Shown: positions 26,636-35,749 of the stretch, piece by piece
Numbering within the stretch: the stretch's first letter is position 1
How the letters are laid out: each line of letters begins with the position of its first letter
Source: Alteromonas_F sp964429915
Lineage (GTDB): Bacteria; Pseudomonadota; Gammaproteobacteria; Enterobacterales; Alteromonadaceae
Assembly (NCBI GenBank): GCA_964429915.1
Contig: CAYSDZ010000029.1
Location: 1 to 45,203 of the forward strand
DNA length: 45,203 bases
Direction: 5' to 3'
Notes under the pieces: generated by a model
Seen by the model: the letters and a program-made list of their open reading frames with translations, nothing else
The model's database searches: none
Told to the model about the DNA's origin: nothing
Made by a program: the position numbers and the translations under genes

Positions 26636-27927
26636 GTATCTTTCATTTGATTTTGCGGTGCTCGGTAATACTCTGGCATTACGCGCACTGTTTTTATCAT
26701 ATTTTCTGTGGTTTCTATGATTTCGAGAGGGTAACCGTCCAAACGCAAACTTACCTTGTTTTCAGGAATTTCTTCTAGATATTCAAGTATTAAACCATTG
26801 AGTGTTTTTGGTCCCTCGGTGGGTAACTGCCAATCCATTTCTTTATTCAGTTCTCTAATGTTAGCGCTGCCATCAATTAATACAGAGCCATCTTGCTGAA
26901 CATTCGCTTCTTTACTGTGAGCAGGAAGTATACTGGTGGTAAAATCGCCAATGATTTCTTCTAGGATATCTTCTAGTGTAACTAAGCCCTGAATGTCGCC
27001 ATATTCATCAACCACCAGTCCTATGCGTTCTTTTGCCGCTTGAAATTGATACATGAGCGTATGTAGCTGAGTTGTTTCTGGAGTAAAGTAAATTTCACGT
27101 ACCGCTCTAAGCAGCGTGGCTTTGCTGAATTGGTCCTTAGAAAGCAAACGCAAGGCATCGCGTACATGCACAAAACCTACTGCATCATCTATGGTATCTC
27201 TGTATAGCAATACACGTGTATGTTGTGAGTTAACTAATTGTTTTTGTATATCTTTCCAATCATCGTTTACGTCAATCGCAACGATTTCGTTGCGAGGCAC
27301 CATAATATCTTCGGCAGTGACATTTTCTAAATCTAAGATGCTGACTAACATTTCCCTGTGTCGCTTAGGGATCATGGCTCCAGCTTCGTAAACAACGGTA
27401 CGAAGTTCATCGGGGCTTAGCGTTTGGTCATCGCCGTCGGTGGGTCTAATGTTAATAATGGCAAGCAATCCGTTTGTAATGCCGTTGATAAACCGAACAA
27501 AGGGCGACATAAAAAACATTAAAGGCAGTAAAATAAGTGAGCTAGGAAAAGCGATTTTTTCTGGATAAAGTGCAGCTAGTGTTTTAGGTGTGACTTCCGC
27601 AAATACCAATAGAATAAACGTCAACGCAATTGTGACAATGATTGGCCCCCAAAAATCACCAAACAAGCGCTCGCAAATAACCGTGGCGACCAAGGTGGCA
27701 GCTATATTTACAAGGTTGTTTCCAATAAGAATTAAACCGATAAGTCGATCGGGTCGGTCAAGTAACGCACTAACCCGTTTCGCCCCACCGTGGTCCTCAT
27801 TGGTTAGATGCTTTAATTTGTATCGGTTAATAGAAAGCATCCCAGTTTCTGAACTCGAGAAATAGGCTGAACATAAAATTAAAGCAACGAGGGCAATACA
27901 AAGTGTAACGGTGTCTATAGCATCCAA
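26632..27927 (-). CDS. corB: CNNM/CorC-family membrane protein with CBS pair (CorB/YfjD type)
   Basis: A 431-residue inner-membrane protein. The N-terminal DUF21/CNNM transmembrane domain (about 1-190) includes YFSSSETGMLSINRYKLKHL and LIGLILIGNNLVNI. A CBS pair follows (about 205-330, DIMVPRNEIVAID, TRVLLYRDTID and DEYGDIQGLVTLEDILEEI), then a C-terminal CorC_HlyC domain (about 340-420, DGSANIRELNKEM). This family is linked to Mg2+/Co2+ efflux or homeostasis. It follows ypjD by 24 bases, the same ypjD-corB arrangement next to ffh as in E. coli, which supports orthology with yfjD. Confidence 0.9.
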   Translation of the reverse strand: MDAIDTVTLCIALVALILCSAYFSSSETGMLSINRYKLKHLTNEDHGGAKRVSALLDRPDRLIGLILIGNNLVNIAATLVATVICERLFGDFWGPIIVTIALTFILLVFAEVTPKTLAALYPEKIAFPSSLILLPLMFFMSPFVRFINGITNGLLAIINIRPTDGDDQTLSPDELRTVVYEAGAMIPKRHREMLVSILDLENVTAEDIMVPRNEIVAIDVNDDWKDIQKQLVNSQHTRVLLYRDTIDDAVGFVHVRDALRLLSKDQFSKATLLRAVREIYFTPETTQLHTLMYQFQAAKERIGLVVDEYGDIQGLVTLEDILEEIIGDFTTSILPAHSKEANVQQDGSVLIDGSANIRELNKEMDWQLPTEGPKTLNGLILEYLEEIPENKVSLRLDGYPLEIIETTENMIKTVRVMPEYYRAPQNQMKDT

Positions 27928-27951
27928 CTTACTTTCACCTGAGCGTGTTGA

Positions 27952-28740
27952 TTAAAGAAGAATTTCGCGAACAAAACGACTGCCAAAATAAGATAGCGTT
28001 AACAAAACTAAACCAACAGAGGTAAGCACAACGACCTGCTTATTTCGCCAGCCCCATTTTTTTTGACCTGCGAGAAGTAGTATGTATACACATAAGGCGA
28101 GTGCTGAAAACACTGTTTTGTGGGCATATTGGCTCGACAGCATGTTTTCAATAAATACTAAACCACTCACCAAAGAGATCGCCAATAGAACCGAGCCAAA
28201 GGTAATAACGCGAAAAAGTAAGGACTCAACTAAAAGCAAAGGCGGCAAAGAATACCCAATTAAATGTTTGTTTTTTTGCTTTAGCCGACTGCGTATATAG
28301 GTCATTTGCAAGGCGTATAAGAATGCAATGCTTAAACAGGAATAGGCTAATAACGACAGAGTAATATGGGTGACAATACCGCTTGATACGGTTACCTTTA
28401 TTAAATGATGTTCTGGAATAATGCCTGTTGCCAGTACCGCAGCACCCGAAAACGCGACTACGCCGGGCATTAGTAGGGTATGCGGCATCCATGACGCGCT
28501 AACTAACATTGAAAAAGTGGTAAGCCATGCTATCAGCGCTAATACGTTAGTCATGCTCATGTCCTGACCAACGCTAGTGGAAATGTCTGAATACAACACC
28601 CATAGATGACATATTAACGCTATCGATGTCAGCACATAGGCAGTAACACTCATTTTTTTACTATCAGAAACTTGACGAAAAATAAGCACCGACGCACTCA
28701 GATAAAGCAGTGTTGCTAATGCGACAAAAAATTCATTCAT
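27952..28740 (-). CDS. ypjD: Cytochrome c assembly-like inner membrane protein YpjD
   Basis: A 262-residue protein with about eight hydrophobic helices over the whole length and the CcsA/CcmC-like core (HITLSLLAYSCLSIAFLYALQM and GQKKWGWRNKQ near the end). In E. coli ypjD lies beside ffh and corB, exactly as here. CcsA-type proteins handle haem, but the function of YpjD is not established. It is first of the ypjD-corB pair, divergent from ffh with a 124-base gap. Confidence 0.88.
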   Translation of the reverse strand: MNEFFVALATLLYLSASVLIFRQVSDSKKMSVTAYVLTSIALICHLWVLYSDISTSVGQDMSMTNVLALIAWLTTFSMLVSASWMPHTLLMPGVVAFSGAAVLATGIIPEHHLIKVTVSSGIVTHITLSLLAYSCLSIAFLYALQMTYIRSRLKQKNKHLIGYSLPPLLLVESLLFRVITFGSVLLAISLVSGLVFIENMLSSQYAHKTVFSALALCVYILLLAGQKKWGWRNKQVVVLTSVGLVLLTLSYFGSRFVREILL

Positions 28741-28826
28741 ACTTATTTTGTTTTCAAACCCAGTCTATATGCGCCGGACGCACCTTGAATAGTATTCAAT
28801 AGCATTTTAACTTGTTCATATTAAGG

Positions 28827-28832
28827 TATAAT
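28827..28832 (+). promoter_or_regulatory. Candidate -10 box of ffh
   Basis: A perfect TATAAT lies 32 bases upstream of the ffh ATG, a plausible distance for a short leader. The -35 is poor: TTGTTC occurs too close (9-base spacer). The -10 alone supports the call. Confidence 0.4.
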
Positions 28833-28864
28833 AACCACAACTCAGTCATTATGTAAGTATAACT

Positions 28865-30262
28865 ATGTTTCAAAACCTAAGCGACCGCTTAAGTGCCACC
28901 TTGAAAAATGTCAGTGGGCGAGGGCGGCTTACCGAAGACAATATCAAAGATACTTTGCGAGAAGTACGCATGGCATTGCTTGAGGCAGATGTAGCCCTGC
29001 CTGTAGTAAAAGGCTTCGTCGCTCAAGTTAAAACGCGAGCCTTGGGAGCTGAAGTCAGCAAGAGCCTTAAGCCGGGACAAATGTTTATCAAAATTGTCCA
29101 GTCTGAACTCGAATCAGTCATGGGTGAGGCTAACGAAAGGCTTAATTTAGCCACTCAACCGCCTGCGGTGGTGTTAATGGCAGGCTTACAAGGTGCCGGT
29201 AAAACGACCAGTGTTGCAAAACTTGCCAAATACCTGACTGAGCGCGAAAAGAAAAAAGTGATGGTGGTAAGTGCTGATGTATATAGGCCTGCCGCTATTA
29301 AGCAGCTCGAAACGCTTGCTCAAGAAGTACAGGTAAGTTTTCACCCTTCCAATATTATGCAAAAGCCTGTCGCCATTGTTGAAGATGCGATAGAAGCAGC
29401 AAAGAAGCAGTTTTTCGACGTGCTATTGGTTGATACCGCAGGTCGTTTGCATGTCGACCAAAGTATGATGTCTGAGATTCAAGATATTCATCGTACCATC
29501 AATCCAGTCGAAACCTTATTTGTTGTAGACGCAATGACAGGGCAGGACGCGGCAAACACTGCAAAAGCTTTTGGTGAAGCACTGCCGTTAACAGGGGTTA
29601 TCCTTACTAAAGCCGATGGTGATGCACGAGGCGGCGCTGCATTATCGGTGCGCCAAGTTACAGGTAAGCCGATCAAGTTTATTGGTATGGGTGAAAAAGT
29701 CGATGCTCTAGAGCCTTTTCATCCAGAGCGTATGGCATCTAGAATTTTGGGTATGGGTGACGTACTCAGTTTAATTGAAGAAGTCGAACGGAAAGTTGAT
29801 AAAACAAAAGCCCAAAAGCTGGCTAAAAAAGTTCAAAAAGGCAAAGGCTTCGACCTCCAAGATTTTAAAGAGCAATTAGAACAAATGCGCGGTATGGGCG
29901 GTATGATGGGCCTGATGGACAAATTACCTGGCATGGGTAATATGACAGCGCAGTTAAAAGATAAAGCTAACGATAAACAGTTTACTCAGATGGAAGCCAT
30001 CATCAATTCGATGACGCCTGCCGAACGTACCAAACCCGAAATAATTAAAGGTGGCAGAAAACGTCGCATTGCGGCGGGCTCAGGTACGCAAATTCAAGAT
30101 GTTAACCGGCTTTTAAAACAATTTACCCAGATGCAGAAAATGATGAAAAAAATGTCTGGTGGCGGCATGAAAAAAATGATGCGCCAAATGAAAGGTATGA
30201 TGCCTCCTGGCGGTGGTGCGGGCGGGCCGGGAGGATTCGGCGGTATGTTCCCTCCTAAATAA
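28865..30262 (+). CDS. ffh: Signal recognition particle protein Ffh
   Basis: Essential GTPase that binds signal sequences and 4.5S RNA and docks with FtsY. The 465 residues contain the N domain and the NG GTPase with P-loop GLQGAGKTT (107-115). DTAGRLHVD, TKADGDARGG and the methionine-rich M domain follow (about 300-435, with GGMMGLMDKLPGMG and the RNA-binding SMTPAERTKPEII). The C-terminus ends in a flexible Gly/Pro/Met-rich tail. In E. coli and many relatives rpsP follows ffh directly; here the next plus-strand gene is 1.8 kb away and rpsP is 14.9 kb away. Confidence 0.98.
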   Translation: MFQNLSDRLSATLKNVSGRGRLTEDNIKDTLREVRMALLEADVALPVVKGFVAQVKTRALGAEVSKSLKPGQMFIKIVQSELESVMGEANERLNLATQPPAVVLMAGLQGAGKTTSVAKLAKYLTEREKKKVMVVSADVYRPAAIKQLETLAQEVQVSFHPSNIMQKPVAIVEDAIEAAKKQFFDVLLVDTAGRLHVDQSMMSEIQDIHRTINPVETLFVVDAMTGQDAANTAKAFGEALPLTGVILTKADGDARGGAALSVRQVTGKPIKFIGMGEKVDALEPFHPERMASRILGMGDVLSLIEEVERKVDKTKAQKLAKKVQKGKGFDLQDFKEQLEQMRGMGGMMGLMDKLPGMGNMTAQLKDKANDKQFTQMEAIINSMTPAERTKPEIIKGGRKRRIAAGSGTQIQDVNRLLKQFTQMQKMMKKMSGGGMKKMMRQMKGMMPPGGGAGGPGGFGGMFPPK

Positions 30263-30280
30263 ACGCGTGATGCCTTAGGC

Positions 30281-30296
30281 GAACCTTATGAGGTTC
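30281..30296. terminator. Weak hairpin between ffh and the EAL gene
   Basis: Perfect 6-bp stem GAACCT/AGGTTC with a TATG loop, 18 bases past ffh and overlapping the EAL gene stop codon. The plus-strand flank (ATCTTTCATTG) is only weakly T-rich. It may act as a modest terminator for ffh. Confidence 0.3.
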
Positions 30297-31845
30297 ATCT
30301 TTCATTGTTCTGCCGTTGATTGACCCGCTGTTCATTAATAAGCTTCCCGAGTTCATCTACTGACATGGGCTTGCCGTATAACCACCCTTGTGCAAGACCG
30401 TCAGTTAAGTTTTTAAGTAGCTCTGCTTGTTGTTTCGTTTCTACCCCCTCAGCAACAAGGGTCACTCCTAATTGATGCGATAGCGAAACGATAGTGGGGA
30501 TCAACGTCGATTTTACGTTATCTCCCTCCAGTGCCATTACAAAACTGCGATCTATTTTTAAAAAATCGAATTCGATATTCTGTAACTGGCTTAAATTTGC
30601 ATACCCTGTTCCAAAATCATCAATCGCAATGGAAAATCCATTTTTTCTAAGCCGTAAAATATTTTTCAAAGCTTCTGGTGAATTAAACGTAGCATCTTCG
30701 GTAATTTCAAAACAAACCTTGAATGTCTTTTTTTCGCGCGCAGCAAACATGATTTCACTGATATTTTGATCAGTAAGGTCGGAAGGGTAAATGTTGAGAT
30801 TAACTTTAAAATCGTTGGGTATCGCTGGGTTGTTATCCAATTGCTTTAATGCGCTACGGATAATTTTTATCGTAAAAGGCAAGCTTACATTCAACTTAGG
30901 AAGTAATGGGATAAACTCGTCTGGAAAAAGAGCCCCGTGTTTATCTTTGTATCTGGCGAGTACTTCACAGCCAACAATTTTTCCCGTCTGCAGATTCACC
31001 AATGGCTGAAAGCAAGGATAAAAATTTTTACAATTTAAGCTTCTGAGTATTCGTTTTTCAGTAGAGTTATAAGAAGCCACCAAACGACACGTAAGTAAAT
31101 ACCCAAATAGTCCAGACAAAAAGCCTATCGCTAGCAAAAGGGTAATCACTTTGTAGGTTAAATAATTGAGAGGGCGCGATGTGCCTAACATACAAAAAGG
31201 CAGTGAAACGGCGCACTGTTCGACAACTATATCGCTGAGTTTAGATTCGTTGAGTGCATATTGTGAATAAGTATTAAACGCGCCTTTTTCTCCTAGCACA
31301 TGAAAATACTCTTCTTGCGTTTTATACACCAACTCATGGCCTTTCGCTTTCTTATCGTTAGAAAGTATTTCTCTAAATTCGGTTACTACAAAAAAATGCT
31401 TGTTTTTTATTCTAAATGCCGAATAGTCAGCATCGAAAAGTAGAAGAGGGCTTTCAATAATCACCTCTTGATCATCCTGAAAGGGGATGCCAGTTTCTTT
31501 TCTAATAATTGGCTGAGAAAGAACGCCTAAAGACGTCGTACAAACAACGCGATCGTTATTGTAATAGCCAATATCTTTAATGTATCGGGCTTGAAAGATA
31601 AGCTGCCGAAGAAACAACAAATAGCCCTCATCACACACTACATCATTGTTTTTGCTTAGGTAATTTAAGGTATCAGATACCTCAGTAGTCAAAGCTTCAA
31701 CTTCCGTCAGCACACCTTGAATATTATTTTCTAATTGTTTTTTGATTAATACGATGCCAGTACTTGCAACAATAGCAGCACCCGCTAAGGCAAATAAAAT
31801 GGTGGATACCAATATGATGATAAGGTCTTGACGGCGTTTTTTCAT
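30295..31845 (-). CDS. CSS-motif/EAL-domain cyclic-di-GMP phosphodiesterase
   Basis: A 516-residue inner-membrane protein: a first helix (about 9-32), then a periplasmic CSS-like domain with two Cys (C71 in VVCDEGY and C102 in VVCTTSLG, a CTT variant of the CSS motif) expected to form a redox-sensitive disulfide. A second helix (about 230-255) is followed by a cytosolic EAL domain. The catalytic set is largely visible: CEVLARY (EVL instead of EAL), FEITED, IDDFGTGYANL, LKIDRSF and EGVET. It is likely an active c-di-GMP hydrolase of the PdeB/PdeC type, controlled by periplasmic thiol state. I choose the ATG at 31845. The longer ORF begins at a TTG 120 bases upstream and would place a non-signal segment before the membrane helix. 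No good SD is seen. Confidence 0.9.
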   Translation of the reverse strand: MKKRRQDLIIILVSTILFALAGAAIVASTGIVLIKKQLENNIQGVLTEVEALTTEVSDTLNYLSKNNDVVCDEGYLLFLRQLIFQARYIKDIGYYNNDRVVCTTSLGVLSQPIIRKETGIPFQDDQEVIIESPLLLFDADYSAFRIKNKHFFVVTEFREILSNDKKAKGHELVYKTQEEYFHVLGEKGAFNTYSQYALNESKLSDIVVEQCAVSLPFCMLGTSRPLNYLTYKVITLLLAIGFLSGLFGYLLTCRLVASYNSTEKRILRSLNCKNFYPCFQPLVNLQTGKIVGCEVLARYKDKHGALFPDEFIPLLPKLNVSLPFTIKIIRSALKQLDNNPAIPNDFKVNLNIYPSDLTDQNISEIMFAAREKKTFKVCFEITEDATFNSPEALKNILRLRKNGFSIAIDDFGTGYANLSQLQNIEFDFLKIDRSFVMALEGDNVKSTLIPTIVSLSHQLGVTLVAEGVETKQQAELLKNLTDGLAQGWLYGKPMSVDELGKLINEQRVNQRQNNER

Positions 31846-31854
31846 GTCGAGTTT

Positions 31855-31866
31855 GTTTATATAAAC
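31855..31866. promoter_or_regulatory. 12-base palindrome at the EAL gene start
   Basis: A perfect palindrome GTTTATATAAAC ends nine bases before the chosen EAL ATG, occupying the place where an SD would be expected. It could be an operator or a chance AT-rich palindrome. Confidence 0.3.
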
Positions 31867-32004
31867 GTAAGAGGCATGACTCTGTGGGAAAAATTGTCTA
31901 TTTTGACCATAGCACAAATTTAAATAAAAAATCGTAAATTTAAGGTTAAGAATAAAAGCGCGCAAACACTTTAATTTTCAAGCGGTGTTCGTTCAATTCC
32001 TGCT

Positions 32005-32032
32005 TTGTTAGCAAAAGTATTCATATTACACT
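32005..32032 (+). promoter_or_regulatory. Candidate promoter of the SMC (Wadjet-like) cassette
   Basis: TTGTTA (32005-32010) and TACACT (32027-32032) with a 16-base spacer lie 27 bases upstream of the SMC gene ATG. Both elements are partial matches to the sigma-70 consensus. The ATG has an AGGGG ribosome-binding site. Confidence 0.35.
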
Positions 32033-32059
32033 CATCATTATTTTTTATCAGGGGCACAC

Positions 32060-35000
32060 ATGGGCGGTTTGCAACGCATCATTCTTATTAATTGCCATCT
32101 TCCCGGCTTTATCGAACTCAACTTTTCTTCTCATAGCAATATTTGCGGTACCAATGCGTCTGGAAAAACAACATTGCAACGTTTGCTGCCCGTTTTCTTT
32201 GGAGAGCTACCTAGCCGAGTCGTGCCAAAAACACGGAAAAAGTTCGATGAATTTTATTTACCCTATACCAATAGCTATTTGATTTATGAATATCAAAGAG
32301 AATCTGAACAAATTTGTCAGGTAGTGCTGACTCGAAAAGCTAGCGAAGGCGTGCAGTACCGATTTATTAACGCGCCTTATCAGCCAGAGCAAATACTGGT
32401 GACGATAGAAGAAAAAAACCAGCAGCATGCAAAGGCAATGAATAAAGAACAATGGTTGAAACAGCTTCGGCATCTTGGTATCGAATACTCACCGTCTTGG
32501 ATTACCTCTACCAGTGAATTTCGCAGTGTGATTCAAAATGATGTGTCTTCATTAGGTGGAAGAGCAAATAACAAAGAATCTTTGCGATTACGTCAACTAG
32601 CAAGCCAATACAGTTTAGTCGCCTCTAAACATCGTATTAGACACATAGAAAAGTTGGTTAGCGCTGTTCATTCCAAGGAAGGTAAAATGGACACTTTGCG
32701 AAGTATGCTTGCGGCCATTTTTGAGGAAGATGGTTTAGTGCAACCGACTACTACCGTACGAAATACAAAGGCCAAGGAATGGATCACTCAAATGCGCCAA
32801 ACTTTGAGATTGCAAAGCCTGCAAGCCGATTACGAGGGCATTGAGCATTTGGTGCAAACGCTCTCAGGCATCGAGTCACATTTATCTCAACTTAAGCCCG
32901 CGATTGTGCAAGACAAAACGAAAACGCTTGAGTTGCGAGCAGATGCTCAAGCAAAGCGGCAGGACGCAATAAAACAATTCAATATAGTGAAAGAAACGTT
33001 CAATGAGCGCGAGAGTCAATTGAATCGTGAACTCAGTATGGCGATTGAAGCGTTAAATGCAAAACAAGCCAGATTGGAAGCCTTAGAAGCTCAATACGAG
33101 GGTTATCTACATAGCGATATTGCACATTTGGAGCAAGATACTGAAGCGCTTCCCTCATTGAGACAAGAGTTGGAAGAACGCAAACAGCATTACCATTTAC
33201 TGATTGAGCAACATCAAGACTTAGCGAGTCAACTTGAGCAGCAGAAACTAACGCTTGCAGAGTCTTTAAATAGCATGGTGGAGAAAGTCAGTCAGGAAAT
33301 TAGAACCTTTGAACAAGAAAAGGATACCTTACGGCAGGTTCATGGCGATAAAGAAGACAGTATCCGTGCTGAATTCGATAGTCAAAAAGAGGCCACTAAA
33401 ACCGAGTTTGATGAGCAGCTTTCTGCTTTGGACGAACAGTTAATTACTGCCAGAGTTCAGCTCGAAAATTCGCAATATTCATCAGAAGAACTAGAGCAAA
33501 AGCAGCTAGCTGATCTCAGAGTAGATAAAGCGCAAACACAATGGCAAGACGCACAAACCAAGTTAAATGAGCAAGAGCGTCGCTATCGCCAAACTCAAGT
33601 AAGCGTCAATGAGGCGGATAAAGCATTGAGTGATACGCGAACAGCGGTTGGGAAGTGGCGCGAAAAACTCGGCAATTTGGGTAATCAGCTTAGCCCTCAA
33701 AAAGATACCCTACGCGCATTTCTGAGAGAATCAGTGCCCAACTGGCAGCATAGCGTTGGAAAAGTCATAAATGGTGAATTGTTGGAACGAAAAGATTTGT
33801 TTCCGCGTTTGTCCGAACAGAATGCAGCTAACGCTGTTCACCCAATGGGAGCAATCGAACTTCAACTCGATGCCATTGCATTACCCGACTTTGCACAAGA
33901 CGAAGAAAGCTTACAAATATTACTTACCGAAACTAAAGAAGCGCTTGTAAACGCTGAGGAGCAAAAAACGCTTGCAGAAAAGGCCTTGGATAATGAAGTA
34001 AAAGCGCAAAATCAAGCCAAGGAAACCGTGTCTAAACAAACGCAGTGGGTTAATGAGGCACATAACGAACTAGATTATGCGAAGCAAAGCAAGCAACGTC
34101 TGAATGAGCGTCATGCTCTTTCGCTTGCGGAGCGAAAAAATAAAGCAAAAAATGAAGCGAATCGACTGCTTAGCCAGAAAAAAAACTTAAGTCAGAACAA
34201 GCAAGCGATGTTAAGTCGATTGCAAGATCAACATCGCCAGCAACTTCAAGAGTACAAACTGGGCTGGCAAGATGAACTGGCGCATGTAGACGATAAAATT
34301 GAGCATTTGCACCAACGAGTCAATAAAAAGCGGCAATCGAACAAAGAGCAAATTGCTGAACTAGAAGCAGCATTCAACAATAAACTTGCCGACAATAACA
34401 TCGACACGCAAAAACTCTCCGCGTTAAAACAGCAAAACACGGTACTTGCAGAAAAAATTCAGCATATTGTGGGGCGTAGCGATGAGTTGAGAGAATACAA
34501 AACTTTCATGGCAACAGACTGGCGCAAGGTGCGTCCGCAATTATTGGAAGAAGAGGGGCAATTAAAACGTCTTAAACAGCAGCATGAAACCAAACGCGAT
34601 CTTTTACTACGAGAACACAAAACCACCAGCCATCAACACAATGAAAATATCAAAGCCCTAGAAAAGCAGATCAGTGAGGCAGGCAACCTGCTCGCTGAAT
34701 TAACACCCTTGGTTGAACGATTAGAAAAAATAAGCGTTTCGCATATCAAGCCACAAAATATACGCGAACTGGGTGATCAAACAGAACGAATCATGCGCAC
34801 CAGTGAAAACCTCGAAGCCAGTTTGCGTACACATAAGAAACTGAACGAGTCAGTGACACAATTCGAAAGTGCCTTATGTAAAGATGCTGGCAAAGACTTT
34901 CTCGATATTATTGAACAAAGCGTGAGCCACTTGTCAGATAGTGTAGATTGCCGCGAAAAACTGCCAGTACTTGAGCGTCTGCTGAGTATACTGGAAGCAC

Positions 35001-35749
35001 GACAAAAACAAATTGTTGAACAAGGCGAAACGATTGGCGGCGATTTAAGTAAGTTCTTTACCGTATTTAGTGACATCAATCGCCGCATCGCGAACCAAAG
35101 CAAACGTTTAACCGATGAAGTACAGGACGATTTGTCTTTAGATGGCATTGCTAAATCTCAAGTGCGTATTATTTCGACCGTCGATGAATTGCAATTCTGG
35201 GAGCCGCTTAAGCGCTTTGCAAACGCCTTTGAACACTGGCAAACAACAGCAACATTTTTACCGACAACCGATTATCTTGAAGCGTTAAGTGCTGTAGTTG
35301 ATGTACTGCCCAATCATTCTAGTTTCAATATAGAATCCTTGTTGCGTTTAGAGCTGCATTTAAACGAAGGAGGCAGTGATCTTGTCATTAGAAATGACAG
35401 GCAACTACTCGAATCTTCAAGTCACGGTATGGCTTACTTGATTCTGTGTAAGTTTTTACTGGCGTTTACGCGATTATTGAGAAACAAAGCGCAAGTGGTG
35501 GTGCATTGGCCCATTGATGAGATTGGTACGCTTGCTTATCGCAATGTCGAAAAGCTCTTTAAGGCGTGTGAAAAAAATCATATTCATATTGTTGGTGCGT
35601 TTCCGAACCCAGAATCCGATGTATTAATGCTGTTTAAGCATCGTTATTTAATAGATAAACAATCACAAAGCATAGAAAAAATTGAGCCCAAACTCAGCCG
35701 AATCACTCAACGTTTGCAAGAGGCGAAATCTTTGGAGAAGCAGGCATGA
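32060..35749 (+). CDS. SMC-like ATPase, JetC/MksB-type component of a Wadjet-like system
   Basis: A 1229-residue SMC/MukB-like ATPase and the first gene of a four-gene cassette. The N-terminal head has Walker A GTNASGKTT (30-38) right after a short beta hairpin, as in MksB/JetC/MukB proteins. About residues 235-1080 are Glu/Gln/Lys-rich heptad-like coiled coil with a likely hinge near 560-640, where the heptads break (FPRLSEQNAAN). The C-terminal head has Walker B VVVHWPIDE (1146-1154, D1153/E1154). The segment that should hold the ABC signature reads ESSSHGMAYL (S1119-G1123), not LSGGQ-like. In Wadjet systems JetC with JetA and JetB forms a loop-extruding motor that detects circular DNA. The stop overlaps the next ATG by four bases (ATGA). 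Superfamily is certain; Wadjet assignment comes from the neighbours. Confidence 0.85.
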   Translation: MGGLQRIILINCHLPGFIELNFSSHSNICGTNASGKTTLQRLLPVFFGELPSRVVPKTRKKFDEFYLPYTNSYLIYEYQRESEQICQVVLTRKASEGVQYRFINAPYQPEQILVTIEEKNQQHAKAMNKEQWLKQLRHLGIEYSPSWITSTSEFRSVIQNDVSSLGGRANNKESLRLRQLASQYSLVASKHRIRHIEKLVSAVHSKEGKMDTLRSMLAAIFEEDGLVQPTTTVRNTKAKEWITQMRQTLRLQSLQADYEGIEHLVQTLSGIESHLSQLKPAIVQDKTKTLELRADAQAKRQDAIKQFNIVKETFNERESQLNRELSMAIEALNAKQARLEALEAQYEGYLHSDIAHLEQDTEALPSLRQELEERKQHYHLLIEQHQDLASQLEQQKLTLAESLNSMVEKVSQEIRTFEQEKDTLRQVHGDKEDSIRAEFDSQKEATKTEFDEQLSALDEQLITARVQLENSQYSSEELEQKQLADLRVDKAQTQWQDAQTKLNEQERRYRQTQVSVNEADKALSDTRTAVGKWREKLGNLGNQLSPQKDTLRAFLRESVPNWQHSVGKVINGELLERKDLFPRLSEQNAANAVHPMGAIELQLDAIALPDFAQDEESLQILLTETKEALVNAEEQKTLAEKALDNEVKAQNQAKETVSKQTQWVNEAHNELDYAKQSKQRLNERHALSLAERKNKAKNEANRLLSQKKNLSQNKQAMLSRLQDQHRQQLQEYKLGWQDELAHVDDKIEHLHQRVNKKRQSNKEQIAELEAAFNNKLADNNIDTQKLSALKQQNTVLAEKIQHIVGRSDELREYKTFMATDWRKVRPQLLEEEGQLKRLKQQHETKRDLLLREHKTTSHQHNENIKALEKQISEAGNLLAELTPLVERLEKISVSHIKPQNIRELGDQTERIMRTSENLEASLRTHKKLNESVTQFESALCKDAGKDFLDIIEQSVSHLSDSVDCREKLPVLERLLSILEARQKQIVEQGETIGGDLSKFFTVFSDINRRIANQSKRLTDEVQDDLSLDGIAKSQVRIISTVDELQFWEPLKRFANAFEHWQTTATFLPTTDYLEALSAVVDVLPNHSSFNIESLLRLELHLNEGGSDLVIRNDRQLLESSSHGMAYLILCKFLLAFTRLLRNKAQVVVHWPIDEIGTLAYRNVEKLFKACEKNHIHIVGAFPNPESDVLMLFKHRYLIDKQSQSIEKIEPKLSRITQRLQEAKSLEKQA

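Noticed and set aside
31846..31965. 40-residue N-terminal extension of the EAL protein from a TTG
   Set aside because: The extension precedes the natural basic-hydrophobic start MKKRRQDL and has a weaker start codon with no SD.
34777..35148. Minus-strand ORF of 123 codons inside the SMC gene
   Set aside because: Antisense to a coiled-coil coding region with Ser/Leu/Arg-rich translation; a typical shadow.
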